From: Drechslerella dactyloides | Lineage: Eukaryota; Ascomycota; Orbiliomycetes; Orbiliales; Orbiliaceae | Direction of reading: 5' to 3' | NCBI GenBank assembly: GCA_020064725.1 | Contig: JAGTWJ010000001.1 | Span: 4,402,001 to 4,466,000 of the forward strand | Length of the DNA stretch: 64,000 bases | Shown here: positions 25,515-37,448 of the stretch, one piece after another | Layout of the letters: each line of letters opens with the position of its first letter | Numbering within the stretch: position 1 is the first letter of the stretch | Position numbers and translations under genes: made by a program | The notes under the pieces: generated by a model | Seen by the model: the letters and a program-made list of their open reading frames with translations, nothing else | The model's database searches: none | Told to the model about the DNA's origin: nothing

Positions 25515-27110
25515 GTTGGGCAGATGTTTCAGACGGAGTCCGAAGTGACGAGATGAGTCGGAAAGTCGGTCGAAGAAGAGGCCGCCGGGAAGGTGTTCCG
25601 GGCGACGGCGAGGAGGAGAGAGAAGAGAAGAAGCTGCGGAAAACACAGCGAATATGATGAATCAGGTGAGGTGATCGATCGACTGGATGAACAGTCGATG
25701 GGCAGACGAAGTGAATCGGGCCTGAAGAAGCAGCGGTGAAGCAGGTTGACTAGCCAGGGCAGGAACTCTCCGAATGTGATTGTGATCAAGGTGCCTGAAC
25801 GAGAGAGGGAGAAAGTCGGACAGAGAACAGCTGGGGCTGGGGTTTTTGAAGGGCGCCGGGGTAGCTGGCAGCTAGCAACGGGGGGCGCTAAGCGTGGGAT
25901 CGAGCTGGTTATTGATGAGGTGGAGGGACTCGTTGGCAGGAGGAGAGCGCGGGTACGAGCGAAATAGCTGGCGATGAAGACGTCGAAGCTGGCGCGAACT
26001 GGCACTCGAGCAGCCGGCTGCGGGAGGGTCTGGCGCGAAGATTGAGCGGGAACGAGGACGTATGAGGACCTATGGACTTTTCGAAGAGGACGAGTGGACG
26101 AGTGGCTGCAAGAGGATGACGTCGAAATGCGCTCTGTCAATCTGGTCGCAGAAGCCGTGTCCGAGCTGGCGAGCAGGAGCAGGAGCAGCAATTGGATGAC
26201 GATGATGCTGAGGGGGGGGGGGGTTAGCGGAGAGACGAGGAGGGGACTCGAGCGGGTAGAAGTAGACGAGGAGCAGAAGAAGAAGAAGAAGAAGAAGAAG
26301 AAGGAGCGGCTGTTTGACGGTGTCGTCAGCTGAGGTGCGGGTGCTGAGACACGATCCGAGCGAAGGCAGCCCGCCCGAATCACAGCCGTGGGCGGGGACG
26401 AGGGAGGTTTATTTGATATCGTCGTCGAGGCCGGCCGCCATGGATCGCGGAGACGTCGTTTCTGCGGTGCCAGCGGCTATCCGCGCGGGTGGCCGCAGCT
26501 GCGAAAAAGCTTGCCGTCGGAAGTTGCCGCTCTTGCGCCTGAGCCCTCGCCGCCAAGCAGCGCAAAACTCTGCGCTCGCTTCCCAACAACATCACGACAA
26601 AATTCAAACCTGTCACCGTCATCCATCTCATCCTCAACGTCGCCCGGCTCCTTTTGTTCTACCGTTACGGCAATGATGTACCCAAACGCTGATGCTACTC
26701 TGCCGCTCGCGGCCTCTGCCAATGCAGCTCTGCTCGTCGGCCCGGTCGCGGTCGGCGTACCTGGCTGACCGTTTCCCGGTCTCTACTCCCTCACAGACAA
26801 TGCAATAATACACAATGCAAAGCATATCGACCAGACGCGGTCGCGGTCGCTGTGGACGCCGGCGAGAGACATCTCACCCGTCAGGCCACGTGCCTGCTGT
26901 TTCAGCCACAGAACGGAGGTGTGGCTGATCCATAACATAACGGCCCTGACTTCTGTGGCGCCCTTCTTCGAGACAAAGAAGAACCACCGCCGTGTCTCGA
27001 AGCTTGAAATGACAACAATGTGGGCCGTCGAGCTCTCTTAATGGTCTCCAAGCTAGCTGGCCGGCTGGGTTCTCGTCTGAGGACATAGACGTGCATATCG
27101 TCGTGTCGCG
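25515..27110. other. Shared upstream region of copper-fist and peptidase-domain genes
   Basis: Divergent promoter region. Holds a 12-G run (26212-26223) and an (AGA)n tract (about 26275-26303) that read as C-run and (TTC)n on the copper-fist strand. The 284-aa open frame on the minus strand is Ser/Phe-rich low complexity caused by these tracts and I do not accept it as a gene. Confidence 0.5.
26212..26303 (+). repeat. Poly-G run and (AGA)n tract
   Basis: A 12-base G run at 26212-26223 and an AGA trinucleotide tract of roughly 29 bases near 26275-26303. On the opposite strand this is a CT-rich promoter-like tract upstream of the copper-fist gene. Confidence 0.8.
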
Positions 27111-29160
27111 ATGGAGTTCTGCCACGACCGCCGGGCCCTCCGCCCGCTCGACCACAATGCCATCCTCGCAGACCCCGCTGTCAAGATCGGCCCCTCCCAG
27201 GCCCTGGCCCCCTACTTCAACTTCCCTGCAAACCCTGTGCGCTCCAGGCGCGATTTCGAGGTCTACTCCGATCCTCAGCTCGATGCCGCCGATGCTCTGC
27301 ACGCCAAGGAAACTTTGGCCGGCAACCGGATCAAACTCTGTGTCGGCGTCGACTCGGGCATCACCGACGCCCTTCGCCTGTCGTGCCAATCCGGCGAACT
27401 CAATCGTCGCCTGTTGCGAGACAGGGAAGAGTACCTCGTAAGGCACCCTCTGGACGAGCAGGCAGCACGGGCTGTCTACGAACGCGTGCGCGAAGAGGTC
27501 ATCGACCTGCTCCGCGGCCGCTTCTTTCACATACTTTGGCCTTTTGTCCTGGTCTTCAGCTGCTTTGAGTTCACCAGTCACCGCAGAAACTTTCACCATG
27601 GCCACTGCCTCTATCTCATGGTGACCGTGCCTTCCCCGGCCGCTCAAAACTGCCTGGACACGTTGCACAAGCTGGTGTCCGACGTCGTCCGCCGCAAGGA
27701 AGGCACGGCCGTCCTGCAAGTCGTCATCCAGGAGATCGCTCGCCCCGCCAGCGGCCCTCTCAGCGACGGTAAAAGCGGCTCGGTCCGTCTGCTCGAGTCC
27801 AACAAGGGCCGACATGTACCAAGGAACCTTGACTATCACTCTCGCCCGCCCATGGGGTCTTCCATCGGCCCTGCTGCCCATGGCGTTAGCGGCACTCTCG
27901 GTGGCTACGTGACTACCCAAAGCGGCGCAGTCTACGCCGTAACCGCAAGTCACGCCGTCGGTCCTGCAGCTGAACCAGTTGTCTCACCGTCCACCGTAGA
28001 CCTCGACGGCTGCCATCGGCAAGCTCGGGCCAAGGAAGAAATCGTCCTGCAAGAACTGGACTTCAACCTTCGAACCATTGGCGCCAGTTCTAGAGAATCG
28101 CTCGAGTCTCGCCGGAGATGGGAGATCGTGCAGGAAGAACTGCTGGTTCTCTCCAGCGTCTACACCACGCCTGTCTCTGGAGCTGTCTTTGGAAGTGGAA
28201 CTGTCTCTCAACTCGGTCATGTCTGTCAAAAAGGTGAAGGCGCGTTCTACACGTCACATGAGGGTTCCACGATAAAATCTTATCTGGATCTCGCCCTGGT
28301 TCAGTGCCGCAACTCCCGGATCGGGTTCAACACGATTCCTTGCATCAGATCCAGTGGGTCTACTACGGTCCTCGAGGTGAATGCTGCCCGCAGCCCCGTA
28401 CCCGGCGAGCGGGTCCTGAAAAGCGGCCGTAAGTACAGGCCCGGTCCGGCACGCTATCTACGAATGCGCGCTGACAGCTGCACCAGGCTCAACCTGCCTA
28501 ACGTACGGGAATGTGCTCTCTGCTCTAGCTGTTGTCGGCTACTTTGAGAAAGAGATGATTGCGGTTGTAGGAGGCGACGCGGTTGGCGAGGTCCACCCGC
28601 AGATTCTCCAGAACTGGTGTATTACCGGTGGACTTTCCCCCAATCAAGATGGGATTTTCGCCAGCCCCGGCGACAGCGGTGCGTGGATCCTGTCCGACCC
28701 GCAGATGCCGCCGGACGATGAATCACACGGTGTTCTCACCGTCCAGACACCCGTCATCGGTGCCATCATCCACGGGTTTCTCTCGGTCGAGGGCGTCGAC
28801 CTCGTAATGTTTCAGCCCTGGGAGTGCATGGCTGCTGGGTTCAAGCAGCTGCTGGGCGAAGAATGCGTGCCTCTACTCCCTCTTTCCAATCATATCGCCC
28901 TTCTACGCGAGCAGCAAGGTCCTCTCGACGGCTGCGGAATCTGTCTCGAAGAAGGTGGGGTCAACCACTATATCGACGAGTGCCCGGAGCGCTTCCGCCC
29001 TGAAGGCAGCAGAAGTCGATTTATCAGGGAATTCAACGGCATCAGGCCTCTGCGGGAAGGCGAGGTGGTGACCGACTGGCGGCGACTGCATCAACTTTCA
29101 GTTCCGTCACCGCCGCCGTATTCACCACAGTTACACCCAGCTCATTCCGCTGTGGTGTAA
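27111..29160 (+). CDS. Trypsin-like (S1/S64-type) peptidase-domain protein, function unknown
   Basis: Exons 27111-28428 and 28487-29160, 663 aa; the 58-nt intron joins GR to STCLTYGNVL and keeps phase. No signal peptide is visible. The C-terminal two thirds resemble the chymotrypsin fold: VTASHAV puts the candidate catalytic His at 281, SYLDLALVQ the Asp at 393, and SPGDSGAWI the Ser at 503, in the right order and spacing for a large-loop family member such as yeast Ssy5 (S64). The first 230 residues are an unrecognised helical domain, with a hydrophobic patch (FFHILWPFVLVFSCF) in the middle. After the domain comes a Cys/His-bearing segment (CGICLEEGGVNHYIDECPERF), then a Pro/Ser tail. Not secreted in the usual way, so it may be an intracellular signalling or quality-control protease. 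It could also be catalytically silent. Identity of the family is moderately sure, role unknown. Confidence 0.75.
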
Positions 29161-29852
29161 TAGCAGCCTCGGGCATAATATAAAGGTGAGCTACCCTCTA
29201 TCGAGTACTGCACTCCCACTGCTAGTCTATGATTTCTGTTGCCCTTATCCAAATGATGATACCCAATTTTCACAATGCATAGTTCATCTGAGGGCTTACT
29301 AGGCCTGCTGAACGACGCAAAATTATCCATCTTTCGCTCCTATCTGATCATATCTGTGGCGCTCTATTTTTGACTTTCTGCTCATCTACTAAATTCCTTG
29401 GAACCATCCATGGAACTTGCGCTGACTTGTTGAGAATCCACTCAAGGACCATGATGCCTCGCACGCATGCGTTTACATTGGCGACTGCGTGCATTTGATG
29501 ACAGTCTGGAAGACTCAGTGGCGGGTTAAGCGCAGATACAAGACAATTGAGCTAGTTTTGGTATATGTTGTCCCGAGAGCAGACTTGGTCACTGGAGATA
29601 AATAGCATGCGTATGTACAGAAGTGCAGCGCTTTTCGTTTCAACGATGAGGCAATATAGCAATAGTTTTTATGCCAAAAAAATAAAGAGAAGAATGTCCT
29701 TGTAGCACCAGCTGGTCAACCAACCGCTCCTACAATTCTAAATTTCTATACACACACTACCCATTAATGCAACATGACCCCACCCTTCATGCCTATACGT
29801 CCGTCTATATCTGCTCTTTGTTCGCGCTCAAGGGTACAAAGCACAGTCCTAT
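29161..29852. other. Convergent 3' regions, no gene seen
   Basis: AT-richer spacer between the peptidase-domain gene and mic10, which converge here. Nothing coding recognised. Confidence 0.6.
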
Positions 29853-30278
29853 CTACGCCCGGACGTTTCTTGAGCCCGCCGCATTCTTGAAGCTGGCGTC
29901 GCACTCCGCATAGCCCCTGCCGGCACCAAACCCGAGCCCGACCCACGCCGGGAAGGCGCGGCGTTTGAAGAGCAGGACGGAGAAGACGATGCCAAAGCCT
30001 AGACCTAGGCCAGACTTTATGATGGCATTCGATAGGCACAGGTCCCACTGTAGACGTAGACAGGTAGCACGTTCGTTAGCCTCGGTAGATAAATAGTAGA
30101 ATGACGTCGGGGGTGCATGATGTAATGAGAGTTCTTGGTCGCAATTGGGACGCACCTTGTCATTGAGAAGCGTTTCCGAGACGGGAGCGGACACCCGGCT
30201 GACGACCTGCGAGGACGACGAAGATGACGCCGGGGCCGACGAGGAGGAGGAGGCTTGCGGTTCGGCTGCTGTCGTCAT
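29853..30278 (-). CDS. mic10: MICOS subunit Mic10
   Basis: Small inner-mitochondrial-membrane protein that oligomerises to bend membranes at crista junctions as part of the MICOS complex. Exons 30278-30156 and 30047-29853, 105 aa. Residues 1-41 are a Ser/Ala-rich polar N-terminus ending SETLLNDK; exon 2 starts WDLCLSNAIIKSG. The two short membrane segments contain the family's glycine motifs (GLGLGFGIVFSVLLFKRR and GLGFGAGRGYAECD), separated by the positive loop KRRAFPAW. Fungal members are mostly 80-110 aa. It is divergent from urb2 with 345 bp between starts, so the two may share a promoter. Confidence 0.93.
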   Translation of the reverse strand: MTTAAEPQASSSSSAPASSSSSSQVVSRVSAPVSETLLNDKVRPNCDQELSLHHAPPTSFYYLSTEANERATCLRLQWDLCLSNAIIKSGLGLGFGIVFSVLLFKRRAFPAWVGLGFGAGRGYAECDASFKNAAGSRNVRA

Positions 30279-30623
30279 CGTGTGAGTGTTTCAAACGACT
30301 CGGGACGGAGGCGTAGGGCTGGACGGAGGGTGGCTGCTGCCGGCAATGGCTCGAGGCGGGAGACAATCGGCTGCTGCTGCCGCTGAGGAATCTCGCGAGG
30401 ACGGTGGTGGGCGGGCGTCGACGTGTTTGGAGGATGTTCCGGCCGTTCGAGACGATGTTTCGTGGGTTTCTGTGGCGGGCGTGATTTTTATTCCATGCTC
30501 TCTCGCGAGCGAGCCGAGCCTTTTTTTTTTCCCCGACCAACGAAATTTGCCGTATGTCATGCAATGCAACTCGGCGTATAAAATACCGGGCTAACATTAA
30601 CACCAGAGAACGAAAAACCGACC
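30279..30623. promoter_or_regulatory. Divergent promoter of mic10 and urb2
   Basis: A 345-bp divergent spacer. It contains a T-run near 30521-30530 and TATAAAATA (about 30577) 45 bp upstream of the urb2 start. No gene seen. Confidence 0.4.
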
Positions 30624-33600
30624 ATGCGCCTGCAGTCGACGGCCGCGCTGACCAAATCCCTGCGCGACAAGAAGACACCGCTGCTGGACCTGCTGCCCGT
30701 CGCGCAGGCCGTCTACCGGAACCAGGCGCCGATATTCTTCCCGGGCAAGGAGCAGTGGCTGGTCGAATGGCTGGTCGAGCGCCTCGACGAGCCGGCGTCG
30801 TCGCCAGAGTACGTTGCCTCGCCGTGCACCCCGGAATCTCCACCAACAGACGACGATTGAGCTGACGTGTAGATTTTTACGTGTGCGATTGTAGCGGCCG
30901 ACTGTCGCCTGAAGCTTGGGATATCCTCTACGAGCTGCTCACCGCGCCGAATCTCAACACTACGGCCGCGGCCGCGACATTGAAGAAACACAAATTCGTC
31001 GGCATCCTCGCCAGGACGCTTTCCGATGCCGCCGCACGATACAAGAGCGCCGACGGACGACAGGTGGATGGCAGCGCGTCGACTGATGTCGAAATGCACA
31101 ATGCTGCCGCCACATCACCCACGAGCTCGTCCGCGACGGAACCCGGCAGCCCGCTTGTTCGAATTGCGTTTTGCCGACAGGGCGGTAGCAGCCGCTTGGA
31201 ACGGAAGAACCAGGTCAGACAGGGTCAGCAGATTCATACGCTGTTCGTATCGGTGTTCAGGGTTGTGGAGTTCCTCAGAACCCGGTTCGAGAAGAGCGCG
31301 GGTGGTGCGGTCGAGACCTCGAAGCGCAGGCGGCTGGACTTGACGACGCCGGTGCTCAAGCATTCGCCGGAGACTGCTGCCTCTCTTCTGGAGGCATATC
31401 TTGGACTGTTGGATACTATGATCCAGGGCCTTGGATATGTTGACGAGGCGGCTGGATGGACCCATTCCTGTCTGTTGATCTGGAAATCATGCTCGCATGG
31501 CATCTCGGATGCCACCGGGGTAATCATTCACTGTCCACTGTGCATATTTGTAGTGCTGGAAGAGCATTGACGCTGATAGGATTTCGAATAGCTCGTCACT
31601 CTTGTGTCTGAGAAGTTGATGTGTCCGATCGCAAAGCTCCTGTGCTTTCGACCAGTCCCGAGCGATATCAGAGATCTTGCGGCTTGGTTCTTCGGAACCC
31701 ACCTCTTCCAGCCTATATCAGGCGCGAAGGAAAAACAGCATGATTTTCTGCTGGCTTTCAAGCCTCTGGCCGATGCCTGTTCCGGCAGGGAGACCAGCCG
31801 CATCGACTCCAACTCAGCCTTGCACTCCTTATCAACCATCCTAAAGCTGGCGATCGAGAAGGCCGATAGGGACTACTCTGTCAAACAGCGGAGACAGGCT
31901 GACGGCTTTGTCAGCGTCCTGTTGTCTTGGATGCTATCGCTCACCGACACGCAGACCTCCATCCAGGGCCAACTGCTCGACATCGCGATCCGCCAGAAAA
32001 TCGCGGTCGAAGATGCAGCATTGCGAACATTGACCAACTCGGCCTTGCGGATCCCCTACGCAATCGACTGGAAGCTTCTACAGGCTATTGTGAAGATCGA
32101 TCTTGATATCTTACTCTCTGCAGCAGATAGTACGATATTCTCAAACCTATCGGAGTGCGACATTCGGACGTGCGATGAAGACGTCTGGGCTTTTGTTGAA
32201 CAGATAGTCACAGCATCGGTGGAGGCCCGTGATTTGGAGGCCTTTATTGGGAGATGGCTAAAGTTGCTTGCCTCAACCGAGGGAGTACCGTGCAGCCTCT
32301 GGAGGTCTGATCGTTTGCAGTCACTGATGTCTTCATATACGGAGACTGGGCTGACGCAGAACCAGATCGTCAATATACTAACGACATGCGCGTCGGCCGC
32401 GGCTGGAAGGTCTGCGTCAGTAGTAATAGACAGCATTTTACGAGGCGTAAGCCGAATCGACACTATCGACAAGTTGAGTTCTGGTGGCGTTGATACCTCT
32501 CTGTTCAATCATCTCACCAAAGGGTATGTGGGATCCGATTCGCAGACACGGTGGCAGTGTCTACGACCGTTGCTACGGGTTCTGGAAATTTGGCCAGTCT
32601 TAGATTGTTCCTCGGAGACACTGAAGGACGGCGTAATGAACAGGACGAAGACGCTGATTGCCAAAGCTAGCAATCTCGGTGAAGATGCAGCAAAGGAGCT
32701 GTCTCTTCTCCTGACGATGGCATTCGTTCTCCGGGAACGCTCAAGTCTATCGATTGGAGAGTTGGAGGTAATATTCAGGGACTATATCAAGTTGCTCCCG
32801 GAAACCGGCAAGCTCAGTGGTCCAAACTCCTGGGATGGAAGCTTTGATAGCATGTCCACATGCTCAAACTGCGTGATCGCGTGTGTTTACATGCTGGCCG
32901 AGCGATTTATACCTATTTTCTGGTAAATTTACCGTTCGATCATATTTATGTGCTACCATACTGATTGGAAGCAGTCAACTCGATCGCACTCTTCTACAGG
33001 AATTCGTCACCCGATTTCTGGAAGCTGTGTCGCAAGCAGATGTGCCTAAAGGTTCCGTGAACGCGAGATCGGCTTGGGGGACTTTCGTCAAGACGGACTC
33101 CGCCGTGTATGACAATATTCTCATCAAAGGTACGCTCCAATGTCAATTTCAGTATCACCATTTCGGATGCTAATGTCCAGTAGATGCACTCTTCAATGGC
33201 GTCATCGCAACATTGAGATCTCAGCCTGCCACTCGAGGCCAGATATCAGTAGTCGTGGAAATGTTGAACCAGTGTCCTCTGAGCGCCCTGCGGAAGTCTC
33301 AGCGAGAAGCGTTCCTTGATATCTTATTCCAATTCGCAAAGGATGCGACGAGCTCACCTGAGATCGTCGACGTCTTTGGAGCCCTGAACCGGCTCGCTCG
33401 ACTGTCGACCAATTCATCTACGTTGGCAACTTCTTCTGGCTTACGAGGCGGGTTGTACAGTTTGTTTGCGAAAGCTACCGACTGTAATCTTGAAACCGAG
33501 ACTGAGCTCGTCACGTCAGTAGTCAGACACCTTGCTGAATCCCGACACGATGAAAAGGCTACACACCAGCTCGTTGCTGCCACAGATTTGGCCATTGAGC

Positions 33601-35243
33601 TGCTTGAAAAACTTAGCACGTCCGATATCGGGCCTCGGGTTTGGGCGTATTGCTTAGTCAAGAGCACATTCGACATTCAGGTTGACGATGTTGCCAAATC
33701 GAAGCTTAGTTTGTTGACTAGCAAAATATCGACGGTCCTTGTAGGGGATCTCACAGCATCAATCAGTCAATGGGATAAGACTGGTGGTTTTAGCCAAACA
33801 AGTATTGATATGATGCTCTTGGAGTCCTTGGTCTCTAAGAATGCAGACCAAACAAGTGCATCAGGTACGAATGCGTGTCCGTGATGTCTTTCATACGTCT
33901 CTCGCTGATTTTTTTGGTTCAGGAATACGGGATAAGATCGAGCCGCTGTTAGTCGGACTCGACCAAGCGTTGGCTGAAGTCAGCGACGAGGCTCTTACAC
34001 CGCGAACGCGTCAAAGCCTATCTTATTACGCGCGCCTAGTCTGTGCGACTTCAGCCGACGATGGCAAACAGGCTACCGATATCGTTCTTAACCTTTGTGA
34101 AAAAGGTATTTGAGGTCGCCGATATTTCACTACGAGTTTAAGCTGACAGGAAGGATTTAGGTTGCTATAGTCAGATTCGCCAGAGCTATACGGCTTTGAT
34201 TTCGCGCCTTGAAATCATATCATTGGGCAATTTAATCGAATATATAACAAATATCTTGTTCCCGCCCCCGCGCCCAATCTCGTCAGCCTATTACGTAGCT
34301 CTACAGGATATCTTGGCTTCTGCTGGTGGTACGTTGGGAAATTCGAGAAAAATTTATTCGGCACACCCACTAATAGTCGCACAGCGACAATGCTCAGCGA
34401 CCCACAGATGGAAACCGGAATAAACATTTTATTTTCGCAGCTCGTATTGGCGATCCCGACCTGCGACCATTTCGAGGCTTCCTGTACCACCTTGAACATC
34501 ATCAATATGCTTCTGAAAGATAAGGTGTGTATCGCAGTGACAGATCGTGCAGAATGGGCAAATAGCTAATCGGAAAACCTTAGGGCCTCTCTATGTCTCA
34601 ACTGAATGTCGAGGAACTATTCGCGAGTATCGTCGTCACAGCTTCGCGGTTTGGCCCCCGGTTTGACAACCCTGAAGCCAACACGGATGCCATATTCATC
34701 CCTCTCTGCTCCATACTAGCGAATGTTCTGAGTAGCCAACGATTCAGAATCAAAGGCAGACACGGCCTCTTCGTCACCGCTCTAGCGGGTCTCATGAATA
34801 TCCTGTTCCTGCCTCGGGTTGGTGGCAGACGAAAGACCGACGCCGGAATCCATCCGCCATGGCTCAGCGTTCTCAAGAACTGGACTGTCACGAAAGAAGC
34901 CGCTCTGGCATATTGCCGTCTTCTGACGATGCTCTGCAATCCGTCCACCTCGAGTGTCAGGATGAACCGCAAAGCTGACAATCTTTCCTCGGCTACTGTT
35001 GCTGCCAAAAAGGCAGTTGAACCTCACATCCCGTCGCTGTTGAACAAGTACATAAATTTGAGCTTGACTCATCACCTTCCTAGCGACGTGAGAGCTGCTT
35101 TGACGCCGGGGCTGTACGCCATGTTTGACGTCATGCAAGCGTCGACGTTGCGAACGCTCAACATGAGCTTGGATAACCCGGGGCGAGTGATCTTCAAGTC
35201 GCTTTACGAAGATTGGAACAAGTTTGGGAAATGGGTCGACTAG
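30624..35243 (+). CDS. urb2: Ribosome biogenesis protein Urb2/Npa2
   Basis: Nucleolar factor for early 60S pre-ribosomal particles and 27S pre-rRNA processing; in yeast it acts with Npa1/Urb1 and Dbp6. Nine exons: 30624-30808, 30895-31519, 31592-32922, 32975-33129, 33184-33864, 33923-34105, 34161-34328, 34385-34524, 34584-35243; all phases join, giving 1375 aa, a typical size. The protein is almost wholly helical. The C-terminal Urb2/Npa2 domain is the most recognisable part: ILANVLSSQRFRIKGRHGLF, then HIPSLLNKYINLSL and LTPGLYAMFDVMQ, ending SLYEDWNKFGKWVD. The N-terminus LTKSLRDKKTPLLDLL is also typical. Exons 7-8 (around 34328-34385) are the least certain join, since two AG acceptors are available; only the one used here keeps the frame. 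Confidence 0.9.
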
Positions 35244-35482
35244 CTGTTCTTAGCTCATTAGATGGTAGTGTACATATTGTCGCGTAGTGTATATTTTGTT
35301 ACTACAGCGCTCTGATACCCATTTCTGCTGCATAGCTTTAATTCCATGTACAAACATTGCATACATACACCTGGTAATCGAAATAATATAAGACCTCCCC
35401 CAGAGCTAAGTAAGATAACGGCCGATTGAGATATCAGCTAATTCTAACTACGACGTACATCAGTGCCACAAAGAAAAACCAT

Positions 35483-37448
35483 CTATAGCTTGGCCCGATG
35501 GTCGCCTGTGTCCTTGACTTCCTTCGCTGCGCGCTCTCTCAGCACCTTCCGCAGGATCTTGCCGGACGGATTCTTGGGGATCGCGTCGACCCAGACAACG
35601 CCGCCTGTGATCTGCTTGTAGGATGCGACAGCCTTGGACATATATCTGAGTACGTCCTCCGTTGTGACTTTGGACCCGGGATTCCTGACAAGGTATGCCC
35701 GCGGCCGCTCGTTTTCCGCCCACTTGATACCGATGACGCCGGCGTCTGCGATATCCGGATGCTCGAGCAGCACCGCTTCCAGCTCTGCCGGTGCAACCTG
35801 ATAGCCAGAAGCTTTGATGAGTTCCTGTATGATTTCCGATTCAAGTCCGCTGGTTAGCCTGAATACATTCCGCGGCAGGTATAATGAGGCGAAAGGGGCA
35901 GCTGGTAACGGCATATAGTACCTTCTTGCGGTCGACAATGTACCAGAGGCCAGCGTCGTCAACGTACGCGACATCTCCCGTCTTCAACCAGCCGTCCTTC
36001 GTGATCGTCTGGGCCGTGGCCTCCGGCTTGTTATAGTAGCCCTTCATAACATTCGGCCCGCGCACCCACAGCTCGCCTGGCTGGTTCTTGCCGAGTTCGT
36101 TGCCGTTCTCGTCGACAACCTGCGCCTCGCAATTCGGTGCGATGTGGCCGACGGTGCCGCGTTTCGGGTTCGGGTCTAGCAGCGCGTTCTGCTTCTGCAG
36201 AATGACCGCACATGTCACCTCACTGAGGCCGTACCCTGAGTTGAAGACACATTATATCAGTTAGGGCTCTCCCTACAACATAATGTTCCCGTCGGAATAA
36301 TATATTAATAACGTAGAGGAGATCTCGAGAACATACCTTGAAGGATGCGAACATCTTTGAATTTGGCCTCGGCGGCAATGGCGGTGTCTGCGCTCAGTGG
36401 CGCCGCACCACAACCTATCGCGCGAACAGACGACAGATCTGTCTTGTTGACGGCCGGGTGCTTTGCAAATGCCACGACAATCGGCGGCACCGCGCTGACG
36501 GTCGTCACGCGGTACTTTTCAACGCACCTGATTTACGCATAGTCAGCAATTTTACCGGTGTCCTGGAAATCTCGTTGACCAAATGACGGGCAGAGATCGT
36601 GTTACGTCTGCATACTTGAGGTACTCGACAAAGTCGAACTTGGGCATAATGTAGACTGGGTCTCCCATCTTTGGCGACTGGAGGACAAAATACGCCATAC
36701 CGTACGCATGATACATCGGTATCGCCGCCAGATTGACAACCTTGTACCCCAGCGACTCGCGGTCTGTCATGCTGAGCGCCTGCGCGCAGTTTGCGATAAA
36801 GTTACGATGCGAAATCTCCACACCCTTCGGCAGACCGGTAGTTCCGCTCGAGTAGTTGATCGCAACGGTTGTATGAAGCTCGTCGGGCGTCGTTAGCTTG
36901 CGCCATGTAAAGTCGTCCGACGCGCTACAGATTTCCGTCCAGTGGCCACCGAGCTGCAATCGCCGCCATTCCTCCTTTCGGCTATTGCTCACGTCGTCGT
37001 CGAAAATGAAAATATTTCTCGTATTCATGCCCACTGTTTTCGCAGCCTCCAGCGCCGTAAGAGCGGATTCAGGTGCGACAAGGCAGACCTTCGCCTGAGA
37101 GTCTTTGATCTGGTAGGCTAACTCTCGGGCTGTAAAGGTCGGATTGGCACCTGTGAAGACGCACTCAGCGCCCACGACACCCATGAGCAGAACGGGGAAG
37201 TAGATGTTATTGCCTGAGAAGACGAGCAGCTTGTCCTGCGGCTTGAGTCGCAACTTGGTCTGAATGCCACGGGCAACGCGTTTGACCCACGACCGGTAGG
37301 TTTGCATGGATAGCTGTTTTTCATTTGGGTTGATTGAATCCAAGTAGATGGGCTCCGTCGGAAGCGGCGCTTCGGGCGACCCGAAGAGCCAAGTGAGGAG
37401 ATCGACATTGGGAATCTCAACGTCGGGGAGTGGTGACCTGAAAGGCAT
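35483..37448 (-). CDS. Peroxisomal acyl-CoA/4-coumarate-CoA ligase-like enzyme
   Basis: Adenylate-forming enzyme that activates an aromatic or fatty acid to its CoA thioester with ATP. Exons 37448-36616, 36527-36337, 36235-35922, 35824-35483, giving 559 aa. Motifs in order: P-loop YSSGTTGLPKGVEISHRN, the MYHAYGM segment, the adenine-binding QGYGLSEVT, the hinge GWLKTGDVAYVDDAGLWYI followed by DRKKELIKASGYQVAPAELE, and PKNPSGKILRKVLR with the C-terminal catalytic Lys. The last three residues are AKL, a canonical PTS1 peroxisomal signal, so it should act in the peroxisome matrix. In fungi, members of this group include phenylacetyl-CoA ligases of Penicillium and many of unknown substrate. It is convergent with urb2 (240 bp). 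The substrate is not predictable by eye. Confidence 0.93.

Noticed and set aside
25529..26383. 284-codon minus-strand frame upstream of the copper-fist gene
   Set aside because: Content is Ser/Phe/Leu low complexity produced by CT-rich and (TTC)n promoter tracts; no domain and no splice partner.
26874..27953. 359-codon minus-strand frame
   Set aside because: Exact antisense shadow of exon 1 of the trypsin-like gene, whose plus frame has the catalytic motifs.
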